From Deinococcus humi (GTDB lineage Bacteria > Deinococcota > Deinococci > Deinococcales > Deinococcaceae), in contig NZ_JACHFL010000005.1 of the NCBI RefSeq assembly GCF_014201875.1, forward strand, positions 310,001 to 374,000: DNA of 64,000 bases, written 5' to 3'. Shown piece by piece: positions 36,497 to 45,858 of the stretch (position 1 is the stretch's first letter; each line of letters opens with the position of its first letter). The position numbers were made by a program, and so were the translations under genes. The notes beneath the pieces were generated by a model that was given only the letters and a program-made list of their open reading frames with translations, had not been told where the DNA came from and searched no databases.

Positions 36497-36669
36497 AATA
36501 CGCAGAGTTCTATCACCTCACGATCCCCAATCTTTACAAGAGACACTGTAAAGCTTATTTTCCTATTATCAGCCTGCTCTTTGAGTGGCGTGAGAGAGTG
36601 AGAGAGCAGAGGTCAGTTGGACAAGTAAGCTCCTACGATTTGAGGGTACCCCATTTACCTGGTGAGAAG

Positions 36670-36951
36670 TCAAAGGTGGCGCCAAAGGGTGGAAGGCTCA
36701 TGTAGCGCTGTGTTGAGTAGAACATCGAAAGCGTTAAGGCCGCGCCTGGGAAGCATTTTAGCGGTGCCGTACAGGAGATATTTTGACGGGTAACGCTGCT
36801 TGACCGCCTTTGTCAGGCGACACGCTACCAATGCCAGCAGGATCATGGTCATGCGGGTACACGCCTGAGCGGGGGCGGTGAAATGGGTACGATCCCAAAT
36901 CTGCTTTCCGATTTGGGAGTTTGCCGGAATATCTCCGGCAGGGCAGCGCAT
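36670..36951 (-). pseudogene. IS4-type transposase C-terminal fragment
   Basis: The frame contains THFTAPAQACTRMTMILLAL, then a YPSKYLLYGTAKM region and RRGLNAFDVLLNTAL. This resembles the C-terminal end of IS4-family transposases, where a THxTAP motif is followed by hydrophobic residues and an RxGL helix. The catalytic DDE part is missing. It may mark the edge where the polysaccharide patch was acquired. Identification is from motif pattern only. Confidence 0.45.
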
Positions 36952-37694
36952 AGCGTTGCAAGGCTTTACCTGCAGGCCCGGGATAGACCAGGATGAGCCT
37001 CCAAGCGGAAACGTTCTTGCACGACAGAACGCGCAGGGTTACAGAGCATATGTGGGAAGCTTATGGCGGACGCGCCACCAGCCCGACCTCAACTGTCTAT
37101 ATATGACATTTCCGTCTCCAACCTAGTGGTTAGACAAACGGTAGAAGCCCGTGGCAACTGCAAGACGAGACCTATTTCTCTGCGTTGCTGCTGGAAGCGG
37201 CCCCTCAAGTCTACCTACTTCAGGTTCTATCTCTGGAAGCGGCGATCATCACACCGTAGTGTTGGCAGTCACCAGCGAGGAAACGCAGAACTACGCCCAT
37301 CCCCTTGGGATCGGGAGCATCATCCTTCAACCTCTCAAAGCGTCTCATTGATGCGTACGCACTACGAGAGGGCACTAGCGCTGTCACACGGCAGAGGTGC
37401 GAAATGGACAGCACGCAGAGAGATGTCACGGGAAGCATCGCTGGAAGTCTGCAGTCAGAAAATCAAACGTTGAAATCCTGACGGCCACAATAAGAAGACC
37501 CCCTCTAAAGGGGCTGTTTCATTCAGAAACGTGGCCGAACAGGGGGCGTCCCTTGTTCGTGTCTGTCGAACGCGGTCTGCTCAACGTGCGTCTGCAAGTT
37601 AACCCAGGGTGAGGGGTCGCGCCTGACGCAGCAGCGTGCTCCACCGAGGGAGGTGACCGCACCAGTCTAGTAAACCTCGTCGCCACTTGATGGA
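36952..37694. other. about 740 bases with no recognised gene
   Basis: Frames are short and lack start signals. A weak terminator-like hairpin CCCC-N-GGGG occurs near 37500. Probably eroded mobile-element or gene remnants. Confidence 0.4.
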
Positions 37695-38045
37695 GTGACT
37701 GATCATCCCACCCATCCGAGAGGCAGAAGACCGCGTCCCCAGACCCACGAACGCCAACTGCGTGCCGGAACTCTCCCTGGCATGGACTCCGCCGTCCGCG
37801 AGACGTATGCCCTCCAGGCGCCTCCTGCCCCCGGAGAATCGCCAGACGACTCAGCTCTCAAGCTCTCCCCGCGTGACCTTGAATTCCTTGGCTTGCTGGC
37901 CGAATGGTGCAGCAACCGCCAGATTGCCTGGGAGAGAATGCAATAGCCCGCAACATCGAGAACGTGTTCAACACACTGGGCGCTCACTCGTGCACCTCGG
38001 CGGTCGCGCCAGCCAGTCACAAGGAAATGCCCGAGTGGCAGGCAC
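37695..38045 (+). pseudogene. LuxR-type regulator remnant
   Basis: The first frame ends LSPRDLEFLGLLAEWCSNRQIA and stops at 37946. A second frame resumes IARNIENVFNTLGAHSCTSAV. Joined, these give the LuxR helix-turn-helix (LSPRExEVLxLLAxGxSNxxIA...HxxNIxxKLGxxxRTxAV). A frameshift splits the helix-turn-helix and no full-length protein remains. Confidence 0.6.
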
Positions 38046-38092
38046 GGGTTTCGTCATACGGGGCAGGCGCTCAGCGCGTCTGCCCCGCACCC

Positions 38093-38365
38093 TTACCTGT
38101 AGAAGTAGGGATCGAGAACCGACACCCTGTGGATCTGATCGACAGGGAGCCCATTTCGCTCGGCTGCCTGACGGATGGCCTCAGGCGTCGGACCATCGTA
38201 GATGCAGAAGGTCTTTTGCTTGTCCTCGCTCACATACGAGTGGACCCAGGTCACCCCCAGGTCAGCGTTGCGGTCCACGACGTTGAGACAAGCGGTCGCC
38301 CCCTCAGCGTTGATGGGGATCTCAAGTCCATCGGCAAACGTGCGTTCAACCATATAACGTGGCAT
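38093..38365 (-). CDS. DUF4242 (SCO4226-like) protein
   Basis: A 90-aa protein beginning MPRYMVERTFADGLEI and containing GVTWVHSYVSEDKQKTFCIYDGPT, the hallmark of the DUF4242 family; one member, SCO4226, binds nickel. His and Cys residues in the WVHSYV...FCIYDGP stretch could bind metal. Start has AGGAGG at ideal distance. It lies 83 bases downstream of the LuxR-type ATPase, on the same strand, which suggests control by that regulator. Confidence 0.85.
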   Translation of the reverse strand: MPRYMVERTFADGLEIPINAEGATACLNVVDRNADLGVTWVHSYVSEDKQKTFCIYDGPTPEAIRQAAERNGLPVDQIHRVSVLDPYFYR

Positions 38366-38448
38366 TTCATCCTCCTGCAGGACCCTGGAAGTGCTCCTGC
38401 TAAGAAGATTGTCCGCCTGAGGGTCTCAGCGCACATCGGGAAAATTCC

Positions 38449-41064
38449 CTATGCTGAGCGGTCCGGCTCCCCATAGGGAATCAGGCCCATCCGTGTGCCC
38501 TCACGGACCGCTTCAGTACGGTTACGCACACTGAGTTTCGAGAGCAGTGAGGAGACGTGGTGCCCGGCAGTTTTTGTCGACACCCCCAGCTCTCTGGCAA
38601 TTTCCGCATCACGGAGTCCCCGCTGGAGCAGTTGCAACACCTGCACCTCCCGGGGGGTCACGCGGGCCGGATGGTCGCTCGCAGAGGACCGGGGGGCCAG
38701 GGACAGTCCCTTGACCCCCAGTTGCCGCAGTTGCTGGACCGCCTGTGTAGCTGCCGGACGCGCGCCGAGCTGCTTGAAGAGGGCAAGCGCCTGTTTCAGG
38801 TCGGGTTCGGCCTGACTTTCGGCATAGGCTCTGGCTGCCTCATACGGGCAGTTCAACCGTTCCCACTCCAGCGCCGCGTCGTGCCAGCGGCCGGTGATCT
38901 GAAGCTCGTAGGGCAGGGCCATTCTGGGGACGTCTGAACTCGCGTGTCCGGCTTTCCAGCGCCAGTACGCCAGCTCCCCCACAAACCAGGGATGGTGGTG
39001 GTGGCAGGCCAGACCATAGGCGGCCTGCGCTTCCTCATGTACCCGGTCGAGGTCGCCGGCCAGCCAGGCGGCCTCTGCCCGCGCAGCGCGGACGGGCGCC
39101 AGCCGCTGGAGGGTCCCCGTCTGGCTGGCCATGGCCAGGGCCTCATCCAGCACATCCCAGACTTCAGGATCCCCCCGCCGGGTCCGCACCCGGCCCAGCG
39201 CCACGAGAGCCATGATTCTGCTGGTTGCCGCAGTCGCCGGACGCCGGGTCACGGATAGCGCCACCTCCGTCGCCTCGCGCCAGCGCCCCTGATACAGATA
39301 GGAGAGGGCCTGCCAGGCCAGCATGTACAACCGGTGGCCGTCCAGATCGTGTTCCTGACAGTACCGCAGCCCGTCCCCGAAATATTGATCGGCCCGGGCA
39401 AACTGGTACAGCTCGCCAGCCACGGAGCTCAGCATCCGGTACGCGAGCGCCACGTGGTCGTCGAGCTGCGCGTCCCGGGCCAGCGCCAGACTTCGGTCCA
39501 GCAGCGCCCGCCCCGCCTCGTCCTGTTCGAGGAGCATTGCTGTGCCCACCGTGTTCAGGGCAAGCACCAGCAGGGGGCGGTCCTGGTGCTGCTCGGCAAG
39601 CTCGATGGCCTGCTGGCCCCAATGGACGGCTTGCTGGTTGTCGCGGTTCAACATCCGCAGGTGCGCCTGACAGGCGTAGGCGAAAGCCAGGGGCGGTCCG
39701 GGCGGCAACTCGCCCAGGATAGCCAGGGAGCGGCGGCTGGCGTCCTCCGCCTCCGCGTTGCGGCCCATGCCCACCAGGAAACGGGCAAGGCGGGCCAGCG
39801 TCGCGCCCTCCCGGTCCCGCTGTCCGGTCTCCTGCCAGAGCTGAAGCGCCGCCTCACTCGCCCGCAGGGCTTCGGCCAGCTGGTCAGTGATGAAGCACTG
39901 TTCGGCGTACTCCTCCAGCATGCTGGCATGCTCCTCGGGAGCCAGCCCCCCGGCATGGCGGAGGACCCGGGCGAACTGGGCACACGCCTCGCGGTGCGCT
40001 CTCAGCGCCATCGCCTCCCTGGCTGCCCGCAACGCATACCGAAGCACGGCGGCGGAATCGTTGGCGGCCTCCGCGTGATCCGCGAGTCTGGCGACGTCGC
40101 CGGGCAGGGCAACCATAAGCACCCCCAGAATCTCTCGGTGCAGTGCCAGGCGCTGTGGGGGCGCGGTGCTGCTCAGGATGGCCTGCCTCGCCAGTTCATG
40201 TCGGAAGGCCAGCCGGTCATCGTGCGCCTGAAGGACGCCCATGCTCAGGCACTCGTCGACGGCTTCCACGCTGGACGGAACAAGCGCTTCGAGCAGCCAC
40301 GGCTCAATGCGGGTGCCAATCGCGGCCGCGGCTTCCAGGGCTGCCCGGGCCGGTGGAGACAGTCTGGCCGCGCGTGCCAGAACGGCATCAAGAATGGTGG
40401 GGGGAATGTTCTCCACCCCGCTGGCAATCACCTCCGTGATGTAGAAGGGATTGCCCTCTGTCTTGAGGTAGAGCAGGGTGGGATCCATGTGATTGGCTTG
40501 GGCGAGTTCCTGGACGGCCACCTGAGACAGGGGCGCCAGCGTGAGCCGCCGGGCCGCCTGGGACGTTGCGAGGTCACCAATGACGGTCCGCAGGGGGTGT
40601 CTGGGCCCCACCTCATCGTCGCGGTACGAGGCGATCAGCAGCGTCCGGCTGTGGTCGAGGCGTCTGCCCAGGAATCTCAGGAGGTCAAGGGTCGCGTCGT
40701 CCGCCCAGTGAACGTCCTCGAAGATGACGATGTGCCCCCTGTGGCGGTCGTTCGTCAGGACCGAGAGGAAGGCCCTGAAGACCTGTTCGCGCTGACCGCT
40801 GTCCAGCAGCCGCTCGAATTCGCCGCCCAACAGGCTGGCGATGTCGAGGAGCGGTCCAAGGGGCCGCGGTGTGGAGAGAGGATCGCAGGCACCCAGGAGG
40901 ACCCCATTTGGGCGGGCCAGGCGACGGACGAACTCCTGCAGAAACACAGTCTTGCCCACCCCGGCCTCGCCGGCCAGGAGGATCAGGCGGCCCCTCCCAG
41001 CCGCGGCGTCTCCGGACCACGCCAACAGCTGGTCCAGGGGGACGGCCCGTTCGAGCAGCGTCAT
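38449..41064 (-). CDS. LuxR-family regulator with AAA/STAND ATPase (LAL type)
   Basis: An 871-aa cytoplasmic protein. Walker A GEAGVGKT at residues 32-39, Walker B VIFEDVHWADD near 112, a long helical TPR-like middle, and a C-terminal LuxR helix-turn-helix (TPREVQVLQLLQRGLRDAEI and the following 40 residues). LAL proteins are ATP-driven switches that sense a ligand or partner through the central repeats. The ATG at 41064 is preceded by TAGACT nine bases upstream and no Shine-Dalgarno sequence. A DUF4242 gene follows downstream. Confidence 0.9.
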   Translation of the reverse strand: MTLLERAVPLDQLLAWSGDAAAGRGRLILLAGEAGVGKTVFLQEFVRRLARPNGVLLGACDPLSTPRPLGPLLDIASLLGGEFERLLDSGQREQVFRAFLSVLTNDRHRGHIVIFEDVHWADDATLDLLRFLGRRLDHSRTLLIASYRDDEVGPRHPLRTVIGDLATSQAARRLTLAPLSQVAVQELAQANHMDPTLLYLKTEGNPFYITEVIASGVENIPPTILDAVLARAARLSPPARAALEAAAAIGTRIEPWLLEALVPSSVEAVDECLSMGVLQAHDDRLAFRHELARQAILSSTAPPQRLALHREILGVLMVALPGDVARLADHAEAANDSAAVLRYALRAAREAMALRAHREACAQFARVLRHAGGLAPEEHASMLEEYAEQCFITDQLAEALRASEAALQLWQETGQRDREGATLARLARFLVGMGRNAEAEDASRRSLAILGELPPGPPLAFAYACQAHLRMLNRDNQQAVHWGQQAIELAEQHQDRPLLVLALNTVGTAMLLEQDEAGRALLDRSLALARDAQLDDHVALAYRMLSSVAGELYQFARADQYFGDGLRYCQEHDLDGHRLYMLAWQALSYLYQGRWREATEVALSVTRRPATAATSRIMALVALGRVRTRRGDPEVWDVLDEALAMASQTGTLQRLAPVRAARAEAAWLAGDLDRVHEEAQAAYGLACHHHHPWFVGELAYWRWKAGHASSDVPRMALPYELQITGRWHDAALEWERLNCPYEAARAYAESQAEPDLKQALALFKQLGARPAATQAVQQLRQLGVKGLSLAPRSSASDHPARVTPREVQVLQLLQRGLRDAEIARELGVSTKTAGHHVSSLLSKLSVRNRTEAVREGTRMGLIPYGEPDRSA

Positions 41065-41073
41065 AGTAGGAAG

Positions 41074-41079
41074 AGTCTA
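41074..41079 (-). promoter_or_regulatory. -10-like TAGACT upstream of the LAL regulator
   Basis: TAGACT nine bases before the ATG at 41064, with no Shine-Dalgarno sequence; a near-leaderless message is likely. No good -35 is visible. Confidence 0.35.
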
Positions 41080-41105
41080 AAACCCGGCGCGGAGGAGCTC
41101 CCCGA

Positions 41106-41591
41106 TCAGTCCGGATTCTCCTCGATCTGGGTGACCTGGTAGCGCACCTCCCCCTGCTTCAGGCTCACGGCAAAGGTGTCGCCGACCCGGCAGCCTTCCA
41201 GCTTGGAACCGACCGGACTGTCCGAACTGATCTGCACCATGCTCCCCAGGGACCCAGCCGCCTCCGCTGTGCTGACCAGCTGGACCCGCCGTGTTTTGCC
41301 CGAGCCGAGTTCGGTCAGCAGGACCAGGTCACCAAGACGGACAACGTCGTGTACTCCGCCCACAGGCTCGATCAGCTGTGCGCTGGCGATGAGGTATTGC
41401 AGTTCCTCGACACGCTCCTCAATCGCGGCGAGCTGCTGTTGAGCCTCGACGAGGCCCAGGCTCTCAGCCTCGTTGGACTCCATCTGATCGCGCACGTAGT
41501 CTCGCGCTTCATCGAGGCGAACCAGCTCACGCTGGAGGTTCTGTTTCAAACGCTCGAGGCCACCAGCCGTCATTTGCGGGGTTGCAGGCAT
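41106..41591 (-). CDS. GreA/Gfh1-like RNA polymerase secondary-channel factor
   Basis: A 161-aa protein with an N-terminal coiled coil (about 10-75) and a C-terminal domain carrying SPVGSKLEGCRVGDTFAV, close to the GreA C-terminal signature. The coiled-coil tip reads ESNEAES (38-44) where GreA has the acidic GDLSENAEY motif; only part of the catalytic acidity is preserved. It may be an inhibitory or altered-specificity Gre factor, as known for Thermus Gfh1. Start ATG at 41591 lacks a Shine-Dalgarno sequence; TATTCT lies 11 bases upstream. Confidence 0.82.
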   Translation of the reverse strand: MPATPQMTAGGLERLKQNLQRELVRLDEARDYVRDQMESNEAESLGLVEAQQQLAAIEERVEELQYLIASAQLIEPVGGVHDVVRLGDLVLLTELGSGKTRRVQLVSTAEAAGSLGSMVQISSDSPVGSKLEGCRVGDTFAVSLKQGEVRYQVTQIEENPD

Positions 41592-41728
41592 GTCTGAGAC
41601 TGAGAATAGCGTGTCGCCTTGCTGCCGTGGCACGACGCGCAGCAACCATGTGCCCCAGCAGTCCTCCTGTCCCCCTCAGCGTCAGGGGCGACCGTGCCCC
41701 CTGAGTGTCCTGATGCCCTCTGTGCGGG

Positions 41729-42961
41729 TTAGCCACGGCCTCCTGCGATTTGAGTGGCCTCGGGCAGACGGGCGAGTCGGCGCATGGCCACCGCTCCCAG
41801 GAGTGGCCCCACGCTCAGCACCATAAAGGCGAGGGCCCAGCCCCACCTGCTGACCAGCAGAGGGACGAGCGCAATGCTTCCGACAGTCAGGGTAAAGCCC
41901 AATGCCAGTTGCATGGTCAGGGCCGTGCCCACGTAGGGAGGGTCAGCAATCTCGCTCACGATGGTGGAGAACTGGGCGGAATCGGCAATGATCCAGAACC
42001 CCCACAGCACACTCAGGCCCAGCACCACTGGGGGAGCGGCGTTCAGCAGCACGGCGAGGCCCAGAGCCAGTGCGCAGCCGCCCGACAGGAACATGGCCAG
42101 CGCTGTAAGGCGGGTCCGGCCCCAGCGGTCGCCCAGCACGCCACCGACGTAACAGCCCAGTGCGCCCACACCGACCACCGCAAAGGTGGCATAGGCCGCT
42201 CCCTGTCCCGGGGCAGGCAGGTTGCGCTCCGCGAGCAGGCGGGAGAAGAACACCGCGAACCACGCCCACATGGCGTACAGCTCCCACATGTGCCCCAGAT
42301 ACCCCAGGGTGGTCAGCCCCATGGCGCGCCCGGTCAGGATGCGCCACGCCTGCGCGGGCCGGAAAACTGCGGGCGGGTACTGATGCGGACCGTTCCTGAC
42401 CCGCATCGCCATGAAGCCGGCCAGCGCCGCGAGCAGACTGGTCACCGCAATCACAGCCTGCCAGTTCGCCCCGCCCAGACCGTTGACCAGATGGGGCAGC
42501 GCGGCCGCCAGGGTGAGCGCGCCGACCATGATGCCCAGCGCCACGCCGCGCCCAGTGCGGAACCAGGTGGCCATGGCCTTGAGCGCAGGGGGGTAGACCA
42601 GCGCCATGGCCGCTCCGGTCAAAGCGCGTAGGGCAATGGCTGCGGCCGGACCTTGTGCGAGAAGCAGCCCCAGATTGGCCCCGGCGGCCAGCAGGGCCCC
42701 GGCCAGAATCAGGTACCGGGGAGAAACCCGGTCCGCAAGGTTGAGGACCGCACTGAGCACGGCGCCCAGGACGAAACCCAGCTGAACGGCCAGCGTCAGC
42801 CAGGCAGCGTCGGTCTCACTGAGCGTCCAGAGAGCCCGCAGTTGTGGAAGGACAGCCGCTGCCGAAAACCACGGTGCCATGGCGAAAACGACAGCGCCCG
42901 CCAGCCAGGAGAGGGCCGTCCAGCGGGCGGGCGCGGCACGGTGGGAACCTGCACTCGACAT
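41729..42961 (-). CDS. major facilitator superfamily transporter
   Basis: A 410-aa membrane protein with about twelve helices. Motif A-like loops and sequences such as DRVSPRYLILAGALLAAGANL and LTGAAMALVYPPALKAM fit MFS exporters/importers. The substrate is unknown. ATG at 42961 is preferred to 42973 because TATGCT lies seven bases upstream, fitting a leaderless start, and no Shine-Dalgarno sequence is present for either. Confidence 0.85.
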   Translation of the reverse strand: MSSAGSHRAAPARWTALSWLAGAVVFAMAPWFSAAAVLPQLRALWTLSETDAAWLTLAVQLGFVLGAVLSAVLNLADRVSPRYLILAGALLAAGANLGLLLAQGPAAAIALRALTGAAMALVYPPALKAMATWFRTGRGVALGIMVGALTLAAALPHLVNGLGGANWQAVIAVTSLLAALAGFMAMRVRNGPHQYPPAVFRPAQAWRILTGRAMGLTTLGYLGHMWELYAMWAWFAVFFSRLLAERNLPAPGQGAAYATFAVVGVGALGCYVGGVLGDRWGRTRLTALAMFLSGGCALALGLAVLLNAAPPVVLGLSVLWGFWIIADSAQFSTIVSEIADPPYVGTALTMQLALGFTLTVGSIALVPLLVSRWGWALAFMVLSVGPLLGAVAMRRLARLPEATQIAGGRG

Positions 42962-42968
42962 GCCACGC

Positions 42969-42974
42969 AGCATA
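42969..42974 (-). promoter_or_regulatory. possible leaderless -10 box (TATGCT)
   Basis: TATGCT seven bases before the MFS start at 42961; no ribosome binding site. -35 element unclear. Confidence 0.4.
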
Positions 42975-43067
42975 GTGAACCGGGGGCGTCAGCTGCGGAG
43001 AACGACACGATGGAATCACCCTGATTTCACGTCCACAGGCCGGAGAGGGCCGGTGCGCCGGTCAGGA

Positions 43068-43415
43068 TTACGGGGTTTGCCCCAGCCCTGCCCGGTAGTC
43101 GTCGACGGTCTGACCATCCGCGGAGTTCGGGTGCACCTGAAGCAGCCGCCGCCAGGTCTGGACCGCCTGATCGTCGAGCATCACCATGGGTTTGGGCAGG
43201 AAGGCCAGAAAGACGTCTTCCAGCCCAACTTCCCCTGCACTTTCCCGAGCGTAGGCGGCCCCGCCGGAAGACCAGCAATACAGGTGAGCCCCCTGCTCGT
43301 ACAGCGTCCGCACATGACGGATGACCGCAGGTATGGGGATGCGGGCGCGGCCGTGGTTACGAATCAGGGTCTCGTCCACATCGACATACACGATGAGGGG
43401 CGTCCGGGTGCTCAT
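43068..43415 (-). CDS. small HAD-superfamily hydrolase
   Basis: A 115-aa protein with the HAD motif I DVDET (Asp12-x-Asp14-x-Thr16), motif II-like CWSSGG and a C-terminal PKPMVMLDDQ (motifs III/IV). It lacks a large cap domain, so it may act on protein or a small phosphate ester. Transcribed downstream of the homocysteine methyltransferase, beyond a terminator-like hairpin. Substrate unknown. Confidence 0.8.
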   Translation of the reverse strand: MSTRTPLIVYVDVDETLIRNHGRARIPIPAVIRHVRTLYEQGAHLYCWSSGGAAYARESAGEVGLEDVFLAFLPKPMVMLDDQAVQTWRRLLQVHPNSADGQTVDDYRAGLGQTP

Positions 43416-43593
43416 GCGGCCAGTCTACGTGGGAACCGGGGTCGCGTCTGGCTTCCAGCCCATCCGGGCTGCAGAGCCCAGCACCAGCGTGGGATAGACC
43501 GGAAAAATCACGCTCTGTACGGCGGCGGGTTCCACACGGCCTCGCCGCCACTCTGCAGGTCCTAGGCTCTTCTTTTCGCCCACCGGGCCAGTC

Positions 43594-43621
43594 GAGAAAG
43601 GAAGGGATCAGTCTCTGATCC
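43594..43621 (-). terminator. terminator-like hairpin after the homocysteine methyltransferase gene
   Basis: Minus-strand GGATCAG-AGA-CTGATCC (43605-43621), a 7-bp stem, followed by a pyrimidine-rich tail CTTCCTTTC (43594-43604). It lies about 30 bases past the stop. Confidence 0.5.
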
Positions 43622-43651
43622 TCCGGTTCGATGCCGTGAATCTGCCTCAGA

Positions 43652-44608
43652 TCAAGCGAAGCCCGGGACACCCCTGCATGCTTCGGCGACTGCCGTGACA
43701 TGGCGCAGGTCTGTGCCACAGCAACCACCGAGCACCGTGATCTGCGGCTGTCTTTCGAGAACCTTGCGGTAGAGCTGTCCGAGTTCGGCCGGATCGCCTT
43801 CATCGAGCTCCGTCATGGCGTCCAGTTCCTGGTGGCTGCAGCGCGAAGCATTCGCCCGCAGACCACGAATACGCTGTGTCCAGGCCGCGGATTCGCTCAG
43901 GACTGCGGCAAAGTGATCAGGATGGGCACAGTTGATCATGAAGTAGGCCGGATATCCGCCGGTCGTCTCATCGACAGCCGCCACTGCGTCCATCAGGGAG
44001 TCACCCGTCGGCAGCCGTCCATCCGTCTCCACCGTGAACGAGACCGCCACTGGCAGCCCTACCTCCGCTGCTGCCAGAGCGACACCAGTTGCCTCGTTGA
44101 TGTTGGTCATGGTCAGGGCAGAAAGCATGTCAACCCCAGCCGAGGCGAGGACAAGTGCCTGATGCCCGTGATAATCGGCCGCCTCGGACACACCCATGAT
44201 CCGGCCGGGATCATAGCCGTCGCCGCGAGGGCCGACGCAGCCGCTGACCACGATCTCAGAGGTGTCGGTGGCAAACTCGGTTCTCAAGCGGCGCAGCAAC
44301 TCGACGGCAGCCCTATTGAGCTGGTCGAGTTCAGACTGCTGGAGCCCAAGTGGCTCAGCCCAATCGGGACTCGCACGCCAGGTGGCGCTCTCGAGGATGA
44401 ATCCGGTCCCGAGACTGCGGGCAAGCTCCAGATAGGGGCGGTAGTACGTCTCGAGCGCGGCCCGGCCTTCCGCAGTTCCGAGCAGCGTAACGGCCGCGAA
44501 CCATGGGAGATCAATCCCGCGGTTGAAGAGGAGGTCGGTCTCCAGGCCGCCGTCGGTCAGGACACGGCGCGTGAGCTGTGGGAGCGGTCCTTTCAACTTG
44601 TCCTCCAT
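43652..44608 (-). CDS. homocysteine S-methyltransferase-family protein
   Basis: A 318-aa zinc enzyme of the homocysteine/betaine methyltransferase family. Zn ligands are Cys227 (MINCAHP) and the Cys296-Cys297 pair (GGCCGT). N-terminal LTDGGLETDLLFNRG is the usual opening. It would transfer a methyl group to homocysteine (or a related thiol/selenol), probably from S-methylmethionine or betaine. An in-frame extension to 44686 exists; ATG at 44608 is preferred because the family begins there, though its ribosome binding site is weak. Confidence 0.85.
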   Translation of the reverse strand: MEDKLKGPLPQLTRRVLTDGGLETDLLFNRGIDLPWFAAVTLLGTAEGRAALETYYRPYLELARSLGTGFILESATWRASPDWAEPLGLQQSELDQLNRAAVELLRRLRTEFATDTSEIVVSGCVGPRGDGYDPGRIMGVSEAADYHGHQALVLASAGVDMLSALTMTNINEATGVALAAAEVGLPVAVSFTVETDGRLPTGDSLMDAVAAVDETTGGYPAYFMINCAHPDHFAAVLSESAAWTQRIRGLRANASRCSHQELDAMTELDEGDPAELGQLYRKVLERQPQITVLGGCCGTDLRHVTAVAEACRGVPGFA

Positions 44609-44986
44609 CCTGTCAGACGGGTCCTGGGCAGCGAGGTGCAGCGAGAGATCCAGCTTAACAGAGGGCTGTGGCCCTGTCATCAGCATCGCCTGGGCCCTGA
44701 ACCTTGCAAAGCGGGCCGCACCCGAATGGAATTTGAAAAGTTCCCAGGCAGCGCGCTGCTGCCGAGTTCACGGGTGATGCGGCCAGGGAGCCGGGGCGGT
44801 CACCGAGCAGATGATGGGGTGGAGCCTCTCCAGAGCCAGGCCGTCAGGGGAGGCGCTTGCCTGTCACCTTCGGCCTTGACTCCTGAAGAACCGCTGCCAG
44901 ACCAACGGGGCCGGGATGTCGTCAGGAAAGCCTCGCTCGTCCTGTCCGGGGCGCTCCGATTGCCGCCGGGTCTGTCATCCGCCACG
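44609..44986. other. gap between the methyltransferase and the SDR gene
   Basis: About 380 bases with no supported gene. I looked for cobalamin- or SAM-type riboswitch boxes upstream of the methyltransferase and saw none. Confidence 0.4.
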
Positions 44987-45847
44987 TCAGCCCAGTGAGT
45001 CTGCGCGCAGTGATCTCGGCTGCTTCCCATCAATGTCGCTGAAGCCATATTCGAGGGCGAGTTCAGCGGCCACAACGACCTGGCCCGTCCTGGTAAATAC
45101 GTTGGCGTCGCTTGCAAGGGCAGCGACCGCCCGGCCGATGAACTGGGGCGACTCGGAGTTTGACAGGTCGAACGCACCCTCGGGGGCAAGCATGATGCCC
45201 TCCGTTCGCACCAGACCCGGGTACAGGCTGACGCTCGTGACCCCGTGCGGACGCAGGTGATTGGCCATGGCGAGGGCCATACGGTCGGTGGCATTCTTCG
45301 CCAGAAAATACGGAATGCTTTCCGTGTCCTTGTGGCCCTCCGCCGCAAAGAATGAGATGCTCACGACAAGGCCGCGCGCGCCAATGAGAAGCGGGGCGGC
45401 GAGCTGACTGGTGACGTAATGGGCCCGGACGCCCGCGGCAAACATGTCATCCCAGATGGACGTCGGCTGTTCCCAGAACGGTGCGTCCCATTTCTCACCG
45501 CGCTCGTCCCAGATGTGCAGTCCCTCGTAGCCACCCCAGACGTTGTTCACCAGGACATCAAGCTGTCCGCGCTCCTCCCGGATTCGCTCGATCACGGTCC
45601 GAGTCTGGGCGTCGTCAGTGTGGTCGCACTGCACGGCAATACCTTCGCCACCCAGCTCGGTCACCTGCTGCGCGGTGTCCTCCAGGCTGCCCGCCAGGAA
45701 GGGCATGTGCCTGGAGCGGCCCGACAGCGTGCGGCCCGTGACATAGACGGTCGCGCCCGCCTCGCCGAGCCCAAGGGCAATGCCCCGCCCAATCCCGCGC
45801 GACGCGCCCGTAACGAGAGCGACCTTGCCCCGGAGCAGTGATGTCAT
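44987..45847 (-). CDS. short-chain dehydrogenase/reductase
   Basis: A 286-aa NAD(P)-dependent oxidoreductase with a Rossmann fold. Cofactor motif TGASRGIG (13-20), NNVWGG in place of NNAG, and catalytic Tyr180-x3-Lys184 (YFLAK) with Ser near 163. Rather long for the family. Transcribed with no close partner. TATGCT lies five bases upstream of ATG, with no Shine-Dalgarno sequence. Substrate unknown. Confidence 0.88.
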   Translation of the reverse strand: MTSLLRGKVALVTGASRGIGRGIALGLGEAGATVYVTGRTLSGRSRHMPFLAGSLEDTAQQVTELGGEGIAVQCDHTDDAQTRTVIERIREERGQLDVLVNNVWGGYEGLHIWDERGEKWDAPFWEQPTSIWDDMFAAGVRAHYVTSQLAAPLLIGARGLVVSISFFAAEGHKDTESIPYFLAKNATDRMALAMANHLRPHGVTSVSLYPGLVRTEGIMLAPEGAFDLSNSESPQFIGRAVAALASDANVFTRTGQVVVAAELALEYGFSDIDGKQPRSLRADSLG

Positions 45848-45852
45848 AGGTC

Positions 45853-45858
45853 AGCATA
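45853..45858 (-). promoter_or_regulatory. possible leaderless -10 box (TATGCT)
   Basis: TATGCT followed by five bases and the ATG of the SDR gene. No ribosome binding site. Confidence 0.4.

Noticed and set aside
39334..41142. 602-aa plus-strand open frame
   Set aside because: Antisense shadow of the LAL regulator; arginine/proline-rich with no start signal or family pattern.
44609..44986. Cobalamin or SAM riboswitch before the homocysteine methyltransferase
   Set aside because: The conserved boxes of these riboswitches were not found.
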